Assembly: GCA_028826165.1 (NCBI GenBank)
Contig: JAPDFW010000092.1
Location: 1,063,285 to 1,127,284, forward strand
DNA: 64,000 nt
Direction: 5' to 3'
DNA from: Anaeramoeba ignava
Taxonomy: Eukaryota; Metamonada; Anaeramoebidae
Positions 12,590 through 24,800 of this stretch are shown one piece after another. Under the pieces are notes generated by a model. That model searched no databases. It saw only the letters and a program-made list of their open reading frames with translations, and was not told the origin of the DNA. A program made the position numbers and the translations under genes. Within the stretch, counting starts at the first letter, position 1, and each line of letters starts with the position of its first letter.

Positions 12590-13295
12590 CACTTCAATTT
12601 TATTTTAGATCTATTTGAGATTTATTTTTAAATTTTGATTTAAATTTATTTTTAGATTTGTTCCAATTATTATTTATTTTAGATTTTATTTGAGATTTGT
12701 TTTAGATTTATTTTAAATTTTATTTTAAATTTTAATTTTGGATTTGTTCCAATTATTATTGATTTTAGATTTATTTGAGATTTTATTTTAAATTTGATTT
12801 TTGGATTTGTTCCAATTATTATTTATTTTGAATTTATTTGAGATTTTATTTTAAATTTGATTTTTGGATTTGTTCCAATTATTATTTATTTTAAATTTAT
12901 TTGAGATTTATTTTTAAATTTTATTTTTAGATTTGTTCCAATTATTATTTATTTTAGATTTATTTTAAATTTTGATTTAAATTTGATTTTTAGATTTGTT
13001 CTAATTATTATTTATTTTAAATTTATTTGAGATTAATTTTAAATTTGATTTTTGGATTTGTTCCAATTATTATTTATTTTAGATTTATTTGAGATTTGAT
13101 TTTAAATTTGATTTTTAGATTTGTTCCAATTATTATTTATTTTAGATTTATTTGAGATTTGATTTTGGATTTGATTTTTGGATTTGATTTTAGATTTGTT
13201 CCAATTATTATTGATTTTAGATTTATTTGAGATTTTATTTTAAATTTTAATTTTGGATTTGTTCCAATTATTATTGATTTTAGATCTCCTTTTTT
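12590..13295. repeat. ~60-70-bp AT tandem repeats downstream of the actin-like gene
   Basis: About ten units share the landmark GATTTGTTCCAATTATTATT followed by ATTTTAGATTTATTTGAGATT. Unit length varies around 60-70 bp, and internal pieces are repeated irregularly. No coding frame is visible. Confidence 0.8.
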
Positions 13296-14000
13296 ATTTT
13301 ATTTTTATTTTATTTTTAAATTCGAATGAAAAAAAATATTTTAACAAAAAAATAATTATTCTTCTTTTTATTTTTATTCTCCTTTTTTAGAGATTTAATT
13401 TTAATTTTAAATTTTAAACAAATTTTTAAATTAAATTTAGTATTAATTCCTTTATAATTTTAATTTAATTCTTTAATTTTTATTTTAATTTAATTTAATT
13501 TAATTAAAAAAAAAATTTTTTTATTTATTTGGGCAAATTAAAAATAAAAAAAAAAAAATTAAAAAAATTTTTTTTGATTTCATTTTCCCATTTTTTTTTT
13601 CTTTCTTTTTTAAAAAAACACATATTTCTATTAAGTAAACTTAATTTTAAACTTAATTTTAAAAATAATTTATAATTTAATTTATAAATTAAAAAAAATT
13701 ATTTATAAATTAATTTAAAATTAACTTAATTCACAAAAATATTAACTAACTTTAATTTATTTTAATTCATTTAATTATTAATTTAAATTTTTTTTTTTAA
13801 AAAATTTTTTTTTTCTTTTAAATTTTCTGAATGTTTACAAAACAAAAACACATTTATCTCAAAATTTAAACAATTTGAAAAAAAAATGAAATTAACATTT
13901 GACATTGGAACAACAAAAAACAAAAACAAAATAACAAAAAAACAAAAAACAAAAACAAAAAATGTTCAAATAAATTGTTATAAATAAAAGAAAATTAAAA
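13296..14000 (+). other. Leader region of the Rho gene with a short upstream ORF
   Basis: This is A/T-rich sequence without a recognisable gene. It contains one TTTGGGCAAA motif at 13528-13537, which also occurs before both large surface-protein genes. A 33-codon upstream ORF (13886-13987, MKLTFDIGTTKNK then mostly K/N/T) precedes the Rho start. Its A-rich composition makes translation doubtful. Confidence 0.35.
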
Positions 14001-14109
14001 ATGACCCGTTTCAAGTTAGTTTGTATTGGTGACGGAGCAACAGGAAAAACATGCATGCTTATTACATACGCAAAGAATAAGTGCGTTCATTATTTATTTT
14101 TTTTCACTA

Positions 14110-14530
14110 ATTTAATTTTAATTTTAATTTTAATTTTGATTTTAATTTTAATTTTAATTTTAATTTTGAATTTTAATTTAAATTTTAATTTTAATTTTAA
14201 TTTTAATTTTAATTTTAATTTTAATTTTAATTTTAATTTTAATTTTAATTTTAATTTTAATTTTTAAATTTAATTTTAAATTTTAATTTTAATTTTAATT
14301 TTAATTTTAATTTTAATTTTGATTTTTAATTTTAAATTTTAATTTTAATTTTAATTTTAATTTTAATTTTAATTTCAAAATTTAATTTTAATTTTAATTT
14401 CAAAATTTAATTTTAATTTTAATTTTAATTTGATTTTTAATTTTAAATTTTAATTTTAATTTTAATTTTAAATTTTAATTTTAATTTTTAATTTTAAATT
14501 TAAATTTAATTTTAATTTTAATTTTAAAAT
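14110..14530. repeat. (TTTTAA)n hexamer tract in Rho intron 1
   Basis: This is essentially an uninterrupted run of TTTTAA units with a few TTTTGA and TTTCAAAA variants. It is free of AG dinucleotides, so it contains no possible splice acceptor. Confidence 0.85.
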
Positions 14531-14984
14531 TTTGAACAATATGTTTTACTGTTTTTAAGAATAATGTTAATTGATAATTTTAAATTTAAGGGAGAATTTT
14601 TAATTTTAAATTTTAATTTTAATTTTAATTTTAATTTTATTTTTCAATTTTATTAAAAATTAAATTTAAATTTAAATTTAAATTTAATTTAAATTTAAAT
14701 TTAAATTTTAATTAAAAAATTTTTAAATTTTAAATAAAAATTTTTAAAAATTTTAATTTAAATATAAATTTTAATTTTAATTATAAATTTTAAATTTAAA
14801 TTTAAATTTTAATTTTAAATTTAATTAAAATTTAAATTTCAAAATTTAAAGATAAAATATAAAACAATATGTTCCTACTGTTTTTATAAAATTATGTTAG
14901 TGATGTTGAACTTGAAGGAGAGAATATAAAAATTAAGTCTTTGGGATAATAAAAATAAATATAAATTTTTATTTTATTATTTTA

Positions 14985-15195
14985 TTAAAAATATAAATAT
15001 AAATATAAATATAAATAAATATAAATATAAATATAAATATAAATATAAATATAAATATAAATATAAATATAAATATAAATATAAATATAAATATAAATAT
15101 AAATATAAATATAAATATAAATATAAATATAAATATAAATATTCCAAATAAATATAAATATAAATATAAATATAAATATAAACATAAATAAATAT
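14985..15195. repeat. (ATAAAT)n hexamer tract
   Basis: About 200 bp of the pure repeat AAATAT with one interruption near 15140 (ATTCCAAAT). It lies just before the acceptor of the Rho exon at 15217. Confidence 0.9.
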
Positions 15196-16252
15196 AAAAA
15201 TTTAATTAATAAATAGGTCAGGATGATTATGATCGACTTCGTCCTCTTAGTTATCCCGATTCACATGTTATTTTGATTGGATATGCTATTGATAATCATG
15301 TTTCATTTAATAATGTTAAAGAAAAAGTAAAAATTCAATTAAATTAAAAATTCAATTAAATTAAAAATTCAAAATTTCAAATGAAAAATTCAAAATTAAA
15401 AATTAAAAATTCAAAATTAAATTAATTAAATTAAAATAATAGTGGCAACCAGAAGTTCTTCATTTCTGCCCAAAAACTCCAATTATTTTAGTTGGATTGA
15501 AAATTGATCTTCGAGGTGATCCTGAAACTCTTGAAAGATTGAAAAAGAGAAATGAAAACATTATTTCAAGTGATCAAGTAAATTCAAAATTAATTAAATT
15601 TAAATTAATAATTAAAATTTGAAAATTAATTAAAATTCATTTTGAAAATTAATTAAAATTTATTTTAAATTTAAAAATTAATAATTAAAATTTATTTTGA
15701 AAATTAATTAAAATTCATTTTGAAAATTAAAAAATAAAAGGGAAAACAACTTGCAACTGAAATTAATGCTTTCTCATATATTGAATGTTCAGCAAAAACA
15801 AGAGAAAATTTAAAAGATGTTTTCCAAGAATCTGTACGAGCAGCCAAATCAAGAAAATCTTCAGGTGGAAAGTGTATTCTTCTGTGAATTCTTTTGATTT
15901 TGATTTTGATTTGATTTTGATTTGATTTGATTTTTGATCCAAACAAAAATATTTTTGGCATTTTTTTTTTCATTCATTTTTATCAGTTTTTTTTTTTTTT
16001 GGATTCCTTCATTCTTTCTTTCAAAAATATATCCCTGTTTCATTGCCAAGAGCAAAAAAAAAACTTTTTTTTTTCCGTTTAATTTGAAATTTTTTTTTTT
16101 TCTATTTTCTGAGACTTTTTTTTTTTTGAAACTTCGATAAAATTCTCAAAAAAAAAAAACTCAAAACAAAATTATTTTTTTCTTTTTGGAATTTTTCATT
16201 TCTTTTTCTTTTTGTTTTTTGTTTTTGAAAAGAAAAAAAAAGAAGAATGAAA

Positions 16253-19200
16253 TTATTTTTTTGAATTAAATTGATTTAAATCAAGTGAAATTGTTTGTGA
16301 AGTTTTTTCTGAAAGTGATTTATAAATTCCAATTAAAGAATCAGTATGTTGAAAGAATTCATCTTTTAAAGAAATTGTAATAATTTGTAAAGAATGAAAA
16401 TCTAATAATAATAATAATAAATTTTATAAATTAAAAATAAATAAAATTTTCTTTAATTTTTGAAATTTACCTTTTTTATCATCTTCATCATTTTCTTGAT
16501 TTTCTTGATTTTCTTGATTTTCTCTTGTTACATCCTTTAAAAATTTAGTTACTATACTTAAATTAGATTTATCTAATGCTGCATCAATTTCATCCATTAT
16601 GAAAAATGGAAATGGTTTTGAACGATAAATTGAAAACAATAAAGCAAGTGCTGCAACAGTTTTTTCTCCTCCTGAAAGTTGTTCCATTTCTCGAAACCTT
16701 TTTGTTGGAGGTTTCACTGTAAATTTCACTCCATGAAGATATGGTTCTTCTTGATTCTCAAGACTTAAATATGCTGTTCCACTAAATCCATCTCTTGTTT
16801 TTGTCAATTGATTATATATTGAATCAATATTCTTTGCAATATTGTTATATGTTTGCAAAAATAATTCAGATCTTTCCTTTTTTTTCTTGTTAAATTTTGT
16901 AGCTGATTTTTCCGCCTTTTTTCTTGCTTTTTTATATGCGTTACTAACTGTTTGAAACTTCGTATTCAATTGCTTCAATTTTTCATTTGCTTTCAAATTC
17001 GGCGCAAGTTTATCAATTTTGTTCTTGATTTCATTGATTCTTTCTTCATATTGTTTGTCAATATCTTCATATTGAGCCGATGTTTTAATCAAAAGATGTT
17101 CTTCTTTAACACTTGAAAAATCAACCTTGATTAGATCTTCCTGGAAAAGACTTTCTGCTGTTGCTTGACTTAATCTTGACTCAATCTTCTTTTTCCCCGC
17201 TCTTTCAACTTTTTCCTCCAAATCTTCTTCAAACATGATTTCATCTTCCTCAAATATTTGCTCAAATAATTTCCTTGATTTTTTCTTAATCGGTAGTTTG
17301 ATTTGCTCCATTTTGCATTTCTGATATAAAGAATGTCTGTAATTCCGAAGATTTTCTAAATTTGATTCGTTCACATTAATTTTGTGATTTAAATCAACAA
17401 TTCGATTGTTAAGTTTCTTCAATTCAATTTTGAATTTTTCCATTTCAAAATTCAAATCATTCATTTGTTGTTTTTTCTCATCAAAAGATTGCTTGAGTTT
17501 ATCAAGTTTGGTTGTGATTTCCTTAATAGCTTTAGTCATTGTGCGTTTTTCCTCTTTTAATTTCTCAAGATCCTTCAAATACTTTGTTTTGGTTTCAATC
17601 ATGTAATTTTCACTGTGTGATTTTGTTTGTTTTTCATATTCTAGTCGTGTTTCAAGTTGTGCCTTTTGTGTTTCCAATTCAAGTCGTGATTCCTCTTGTG
17701 ATTGGATTTTCTTCTTCAAATCTTCATAAACCTTAATTGAATCTGATCCAACATTCTGATAAAATTCTGCAAAAACCTTATTTTCTATATTTTGAACCTC
17801 TTCTTGTTTTTTTTGGATTTCCTCTTTTTGTTGCTGAATTTCCTGTTCAAATTCTGTCAGTTTTTTTCGTATCTGTTGTTTATTTCCAAGTAGTATTTCA
17901 TAGTCTTTCTCATTCTTCTCTAGTTTGGCATCTGTTAATTTAGAATCAATTTGCAAATATTCAAGTTTCTTGTTCAAATCATTGATTTCATTTTCCAGTC
18001 TTTCTCTCTTCTCAATTAAATATCTTTCATTCTCCATTTGGTCAAATTCATTCAAAAATATTTCTTTTTGTCTTCTTAATTCTAATAAATAAAATATAAA
18101 TATAAATATAAATATTTTTTTTAGAAAGAAAAAAAAGAAGAACAAAAAAAAATAAATTAAACAAACCATCAGTATTTTTATCTTCCCAAAGATTAGATCT
18201 TCGATCAACTCCACTAGGACCGCCAGTTATTAATCCAGATTTGAAAATCAAAGTTCCATCAAGAGTAACAACTTTTTTTTTTTTGAAAGAAAATTTAATA
18301 AATTAAAAAAATTTGGAAAATTTAATCAGTTTATTAAATTTATTCACCTTTATGTCTACTTTTTTGATCAAAAGCAATTTCTCTTGCTTCTTTAAGAGTA
18401 TCACAAACAAGTGTATTTCCACAAGCATATTGCATTGCCAACCGAATACTTGGATCAAAACTAATCACATCATAAATTAATTTTGCATTTGGAAGTGTTC
18501 TTAAATTTTCTTGAACTGGTTTGGATTCAATTGTTGTTAATGGAATAAATTTGGCCTTTCCAGCTCGAGTATGTTTCATATAATCAATACATTGAATTGC
18601 TGTTGAATGATCCTTTACAACAATAGCATCTAAATTTCTACCAAGAGCAGTAGTAACTGCAATTTTATATTTAGATTGTGTTAATTTGCAAAGATCCCAA
18701 CTAGAAAATGAAAATCAAAATAAAATGAAAATAATAAAAGAAAAAGTGGATCAATTTTTCATAAATTTTTCATAAATTTTTTATAAATTTTTCTTTACAT
18801 TCTTCCATAAACTCCTGGAAATAACTTCTTTAAATTGTTTAATGTTTCTTTGAAATTTTTTTCTCGTTGACTTTCTTTCGCTTCATCTTTGGCTCCTCTT
18901 AATAATCTTGAAATATTCTCAATATTTCCCATCAATTCTTTTTTCTTCATTTGATGCTGATTAATTGTTTCAATCAATTCTTGGAGTTTCTTTTGATTTA
19001 CTTGAACTAAATTTTGTAATTTTGCAACATCTTCTGTGATCTAAATTAAAAATTTTGTTTTAAAAAAAATTAAATCTTTAAATGAATTTATTGAAATCTT
19101 ACTTTTTTCTTTCGATTTGTTAAGTTTTCTTTAATTTCTTTCATTTGATTTTCTCTTTGTTCGAGTTCTTTGTGATTTTGTTCAAATGTATTTTTGTTTT

Positions 19201-21648
19201 GGGTTTTGAATTCGACATCATTTTGAAGAGTATTGATTTCTTCTTGAATAAAAATTGTTAGTTTTTGAGCGACTTCCTTCAGAATATCATATTGTTTTAA
19301 AAGTGAATCGGGTATCTTAATTTTGTTTTTTTGTTGATTTAATTGATTAATTTCCTTCTCAAGTTTTTCCACTTGATTTTTTTTAGTTTTCCATTCTTCT
19401 TCAAGTTTTTGGATTTTAGAATTTTTTTCTTCCAATTCTTGTTGGTTTTGAAGTTCGTTATCTTCAATTTGAAATCTTCGATTTTCTAAAACACGAATTT
19501 TTTGAGTAAGTTCCAAATATTTTGGTTTCTATTATAGAGTTATGAATTAATGAGAAATAAATAAAAAAGTTAAATTGGTTTTTTTTAAAAAAATAATACT
19601 TGAGTATGAAGCTCTTCTTGTCCTTCTCTAAGTTCTTTTTCAATCTCAAGTTTGGCTTTATGAAGTTTTGCTTTTTCTTGCTTTTTTGTTCTAACTTGTT
19701 CCAAAAGAACTTTTTCCCTAATTTGAAGTCTTTTAGAAATTTCATAATAATCACTCAATTCCTTTTTTGTTTGATTGAAATTGTTATCAATCCATCCCAA
19801 TTTCCAGAGAATATGTTCCAGCTTGATATCATGCAAAACTTGGAATAAATGGTTGAATTCTTCAACTTCTCTTAATTGAGCTTGAAATTGCTTTTTCTCG
19901 TTAATAACATCCCTTTTCTCTTTGATTTTTGTCATTGCTTGCGTTTCTGTTTCTTCTTTAATTTTCTTAAGTTCTTCATATTCCTTTCGTAATTCTTTTG
20001 GAGTACTCAAATCATCAATCAATTCAGATATTTCTTTTGGTGATTTTTGGGCAATATTTTGTACATCTCCTTGGAAAACTAAAAAATGCTTTGTTTTCAC
20101 ATAAATTCCAACTTTCTTCAAATTTTCCAGATATTTCTTTTGTGATTTTTGTTTGTGATCCACTCTATATTCTGATGTGCCATTGGGCAGTATCAATCTC
20201 GTAAAACTCATCTCTTTGGATTCGTTATCCTCCTTTTTTACGTTCAAAACAAGAGTTACTGATGCTTTTCTTCTTTGATTTTTTTTCTCGTCTTCATCTT
20301 CTCTTGATTTATCATTTTCGTCTTCAATAACCAGTTGTGGATCAAGCTCTTTCTCTCTATAAATCAGATCAGTTATTTTGGCTCCTCTTAAAGAAGATGT
20401 TGCGATCCCCAAAACAAAGCAAATTGCATCCATACAATTACTATTGTGAGTAACTGTTAAATCTCCAAGAAGAAATCTCCCGTTTCCATTTAGCTGGAAT
20501 CCATAATAATTTTGGCATCCAATTGATTCCACTTTTATATCTGATTCCAAAACTTGATTTCGGATCTTACTCGAAATTGCTTGTTTGTTTTTTTCTTTAT
20601 CAATCTTGATTTTGATTAAGGGTATTTTGCGGATTTGATTCCCTTTGAAAATCAATGTTTGCGAAAATGAGGAATGGTTTATGATTTGGGTTTTTATTCC
20701 AAGAGAATGCGCCAAAAAGGTTAAATCTTCAATTAATTTCTTGATTTTTTCTTGTTCAAGAAGTTGGATAGAAATTTTGTTCGAAGAAAATTTTGAACTG
20801 GAACATGAATCAATCAATCCTGCTAATAATTCAAATCTTATTTTTTCAGAGTTGAGTTTATAGTGTTCGGGAATAAAAGGAATATCAAGAAAAGAGGGAT
20901 ATTTATTGAGAAATGATTTGAATTGGGAATCACAATTAGTATCCAAATTATCATTTTGATTCAATGCAAGTTTAGAAATCAATTTTCCAGCTTGATAGGG
21001 AGGAAGTAACACATTTTGATGAGGAAATTGTGGAGAAACTTTGTATCCTTTAAACATACTTTTCCATAAACTTGATTTTTTCAAATAATCTTGAATGGAA
21101 ATATCAAGAATATCGCCAACTTGTTTAATTTCCTTTTTTTCCATCAAAAATGAATTAAGATATTCTTTTGCTTTTTGGAAAGCCATTTGTTTTGAGTCAA
21201 ATTCGTTTTCACTGAATTGTTTTGTTTTGAGATGGTTATTTTCTGAGATCCAAATCAAGTTCCAAATTCTTTTTGTTTCATCAAAAAATAAATTATGATT
21301 TTTGGATAGTCTTAATGAAAGAATATGTTGTAAATTTGCAGAATAAGAATTTGAATATTTTTTGGATGATATTTTAAACATTTCTCCAAAACCTACTGTT
21401 GTTGATAAAACTGTTCTTGGTTTTGAATCATCACCCATTAATAAATCTCCTTTTTTGATATCTTGAACAAACTTAGTTTTTCCATTGAATAACATAATTG
21501 GAGTATTTTTTCCAAGACATTTTCCTGATCCATTTGGTCCAATAATTGCTGTAAATTTTTTAAATGGACCAATTACATGTTTTCCTTTATATGATTTAAA
21601 ATTTTCAATTTCCAATCTTTCAATTAAAATTTGGTCTTCAATTTCCAT
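16253..21648 (-). CDS. SMC1: SMC1 cohesin subunit precursor, interrupted by an intein
   Basis: Core ATPase of the cohesin ring in the nucleus. Predicted exons, 5' to 3': 21648-19600, 19528-19103, 19040-18799, 18700-18348, 18271-18167, 18081-16471 and 16401-16253. They join to 1644 residues, or about 1285 after removal of the 359-residue intein; known SMC1 proteins are about 1230. The N-terminal ATPase half reads FKSYKGKHVIGPFKKFTAI then GPNGSGK, intein, SNCMDAICFVLG. Long coiled coils flank a hinge (about 18700-18170: ALGRNLDAIVV, YDVISFDPSIRLAMQYA, LDGTLIFKSGLITGGPSG). The C-terminal half has REMEQLSGGEKTVAALALL (signature) and FFIMDEIDAALD (Walker B). The ending SLKDEFFQHTDSLIGIY is SMC1-like, separating it from SMC3 and bacterial SMC. 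All introns are GT-AG. Confidence 0.95.
20443..21519 (-). mobile_element. Intein with degenerate LAGLIDADG endonuclease, inside the SMC1 P-loop
   Basis: This is an in-frame 359-residue insertion (SMC1 precursor residues 44-402) between Lys and Ser of GPNGSGK/S. Block A reads CLGKNTPIMLFNGKTKFVQD and continues to RTVLSTTVGFGEMFKI. Block B is SANLQHILSL, with the N-x-x-H form seen in the VMA intein. Block F/G is YYGFQLNGNGRFLLGDLT then VTHN. The +1 residue is Ser. Splicing residues Cys1, His, His-Asn and Ser+1 are all present. The middle holds the homing-endonuclease domain: LLPPYQAGKLISKLA at the first motif and ELLAGLIDSCSS followed by LTFLAHSLGI at the second. The usual acidic residues of both motifs are replaced (K and C), so cleavage activity is probably lost while splicing is kept. 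No splice signals or stops occur inside, which excludes an intron. Confidence 0.95.
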
Positions 21649-21896
21649 TAAGAAATTTAAAATAAAAAATTAAAAAAAAAATGAAATTTAAATTAAAACA
21701 AAAACAAAAACAAAAAACCAAAAACAAAAACAAAAACAAAAACAAAAACAAAAACAAAAACCGTTAAAAAATTTAAATTAAAATTAAATCGTTAAAAAAG
21801 AAAATAAAATAAAAGAAAACTTTTTTTATTGAATTTGGAAACTAAAAAAAAAAAAAACTTAAACTTAATTTAGAAACTTAATTTAGAAACTTAATT
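21649..21896. other. Spacer between NUBP1 3' end and SMC1 start
   Basis: A 248-bp spacer. Next to the SMC1 start it holds a run of AAAAAC hexamers, which read as GTTTTT in the gene's own direction and form its leader. No other feature is visible. Confidence 0.5.
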
Positions 21897-24800
21897 TTAA
21901 AATTCATCAAAATCTTCTTCTTCCTTTTTTTCTTCTTTTTTATCTTCTTTTTTTTCTTTTTTATTTTCAATTTCTTTTTTAATTGTTTCTGTTATTTCTC
22001 TTAAAGCTCTAATTGCTTTAGATTCATTTACTTCATTAAAAAAAGAAATTCCAAGATCACAACTTTCTCTTAAACTTATATCTAAAGGTAATTTTCCAAG
22101 TAATTTAAGCTATAAAAATTAAATTAAATAAAATAAATTAGATTAAATAATTTAAATTAAATAATTTAGATTAAATAATTTAGATTAAATAATTTAGATT
22201 AAATAATTTATATTAAATAATTTAGATTAAATAATTTATATTAAATAATTTATATTAAATAATTTATATTAAATAAATTAGATTAAATAAATTAATTAAA
22301 TAATTTAGATTAAATAATTTAAATTAAATAATTTAGATTAAATAATTTAAATTAAATAATTTAGATTAAATAATTTATATTAAATAATTTATATTAAATA
22401 ATTTAGATTAAATAATTTATATTAAATAATTTATATTAAATAATTTATATTAAATAAATTAGATTAAATAAATTAAATTAAATAATTTATATTAAATAAT
22501 TTAGATTAAATAATTTATATTAAATAAATTAGATTAAATAATTTAGATTAAAAATTTAGATTAAATAATTTTAGATTAAATAATTTAGATTAAATAATTT
22601 ATATTAAATAATTTAAATTAAATTCTCAAATAATTTATATTAAATAATTTAGATTAAATAATTTAGATTAAATAATTTATATTAAATAATTTAGATTAAA
22701 TAATTTAATATTTAATTTAGATTAAATAATTTATATTAAATAATTTTTAAAAATTAGTCTCAATTTAGATTAAATAATTTTAAGTGAGATCCAATTTGGA
22801 TTAAAAATAATTTGGATTAAATAATTTATATTAAATAATTTAAATTAAAATAATTTTTAAATAATATTAAATAAATTAGATTAAATATTTATATTAAATA
22901 ATTTATAAATAAATTAAAAATTAGATTTAAATAAAATAATTTATATTAAATAATTTAAATTAAATAATTTAGATTAAATAATTTAGATTAAAATATATTT
23001 ATATTAAAATAATTTAGATTAAATAATTTTTTAAATAATATATTAAATAATTTGGATTAAATAATTTAATTAAATAATTTATATTAAATAAATATTAAAT
23101 TTAGATTAAATAATTTAAATATTTTAAATAATTTGGATTAAATAATTTTTTAAATAATTTATATTAAATAATTTATATTAAATAATTTATATTAAATAAT
23201 TTATATTAAATAATTTAGATTAAATAATAATTTATAATTTAATAAATAATTTAGATTAAATAATTTAGATTAAATAATTTGGATTAAATAATTTATATTA
23301 AATAATTTATATTAAATAATTTATATTAAATAATTTATATTAAATAATTTAGATTAAATAATTTAGATTAAATAATTTAGATTAAATAATTTATATTAAA
23401 TAATTTATATTAAATAATTTAGATTAAATAATTTAGATTAGATAATTTAAATTAAATAATTTAAATTTTTACATTCATTTCTTGACACATTTTTTCTGCA
23501 CCTCCTGTAGTTGGTTTAAAAATAACTGATTCATGCTTTTTTTTTAAAATAAAACATTGGAATTAATTAAAATATTGGAATTAAATAAAACAAAACATAC
23601 TCCACAAGAACAAATAAATGAAGACATATTTTCAACAACTCCAATAATGTTAACATTTGCTTTTTTACAAAATGTAACTTCTCTTCTAACATCTAATAAT
23701 GATACTTCTTGTGGTGTTGTAACTAAAATTGCTCCATCAATTTTCTCTTCTAAAAATGAAGCAATTGATAAATGTTCATCTGAAGTTCCTGTTTTTTTTT
23801 TTTGGAATTAAAATTAAATTTGAAATTAAATTTGAAATTAAAATTAAAATCGGATATTAAATTAAATTTAAAATTAAAATTAAAATTAAAATTAAAATTA
23901 AAATTAAAATTAAAATTAAAATTAAAATTAAAAATTAAAATTAAAATTAAAATTAAAATTAAAATTAAAATTAAATTTGAAATTAAAATTAAAATTAAAA
24001 TCGGATATAAAATTTGAAATTAAATTTAAAATTAAAATTAAAATTAAAATTAAATTTTAAATTAAAATTAAAATTAAAATTAAAATCGGATATAAAATTA
24101 AAATTAAAATTAAAATTAAAATTAAAATTAAAATTAAAAATTAAAATTAAAAATTAAAATTGAAATTAAATTTAAAATTAAAATTAAAATTAAAATTAAA
24201 ATTAAAATTAAAATTAAAATTAAAATTAAAATTAAAATTAAAATTAAAATTAAAATTAAAATTAAAATTAAAATTAAATTTAAAATTAAAATTAAAATTA
24301 AAATCGGATATAAAATTTGAAATTAAATTTGAAATTAAAATTAAAATTAATATTAAAATTAAAATTAAAATTAAAATTAAAATTAAAATTAAAATTAAAA
24401 TTAAAATTAAAATTAAAATTAAAATTAAAATTAAAAATTACCTGGTGGTGTATCAACAATCAAATAATCTAATTCATCCCAATATACATCTCTTACAAAT
24501 TGTTTAATCAATCCATTTTTCTTTGGACCTAGATTTTTTGAATATAAATAATTTAAAAAGTAAAAAATGATAATAAAAAAAAGAAATACCTCTCCAAATA
24601 ACTGCATTTTCAGGATGAGATAAAAGAAAAGCTAAAACAATTATTATTTAAATCAAGAAAATAAATTATTGAAAAATTAAATTCTTTTATTTTTAGAATT
24701 GAAATATTTTTTTTTGTGAAATTGATTTATAAATTTTACCAATTGACATAACAGCAATATTATCAGAATTAAATACTGGTGACCATCCTAAAAAAGTTTC

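Larger units (their letters stand above)
14001..15887 (+). pseudogene. Rho-family GTPase gene with broken switch I/II exon
   Basis: Intact pieces are exon 1, 14001-14080 (P-loop GDGATGKTCM), 15217-15326 ([17 protein letters not shown]), 15443-15577 ([15 protein letters not shown], the guanine-specificity motif with L in place of T/N) and 15741-15887 (YIECSAKTREN, polybasic tail, CILL prenylation box). All of their splice sites are GT-AG. The exon that should carry switch I and the start of switch II (PTVFDNY to WDTAG) appears twice, at about 14535-14600 and 14865-14960. Both copies are damaged: shifted frames inside YVPTVF-NY, in-frame stops, and a missing TAG/donor after LWD. No AG acceptor precedes the first copy. 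As read, no functional GTPase can be made, so I call it a pseudogene. A mis-assembled repeat-rich intron is the main alternative. Confidence 0.65.

Noticed and set aside
12534-14000. Possible tRNA or structured RNA in the actin-Rho spacer
   Set aside because: No cloverleaf arms or T-loop GGTTCRA-like box could be found; only A/T repeats and A/T runs are present. No tRNA or rRNA was recognised anywhere in the window.
20443-21519. SMC1 insertion considered as a group I or spliceosomal intron carrying a LAGLIDADG gene
   Set aside because: It is open in the SMC1 frame at both ends, has intein blocks A, B, F and G with the exact splicing residues, and has no GT...AG at its borders.
16253-21648. 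SMC gene considered as bacterial SMC or eukaryotic SMC3
   Set aside because: It has seven GT-AG-spliced exons, and the hinge and C-terminus (SLKDEFFQHTDSLIGIY) match SMC1 better.
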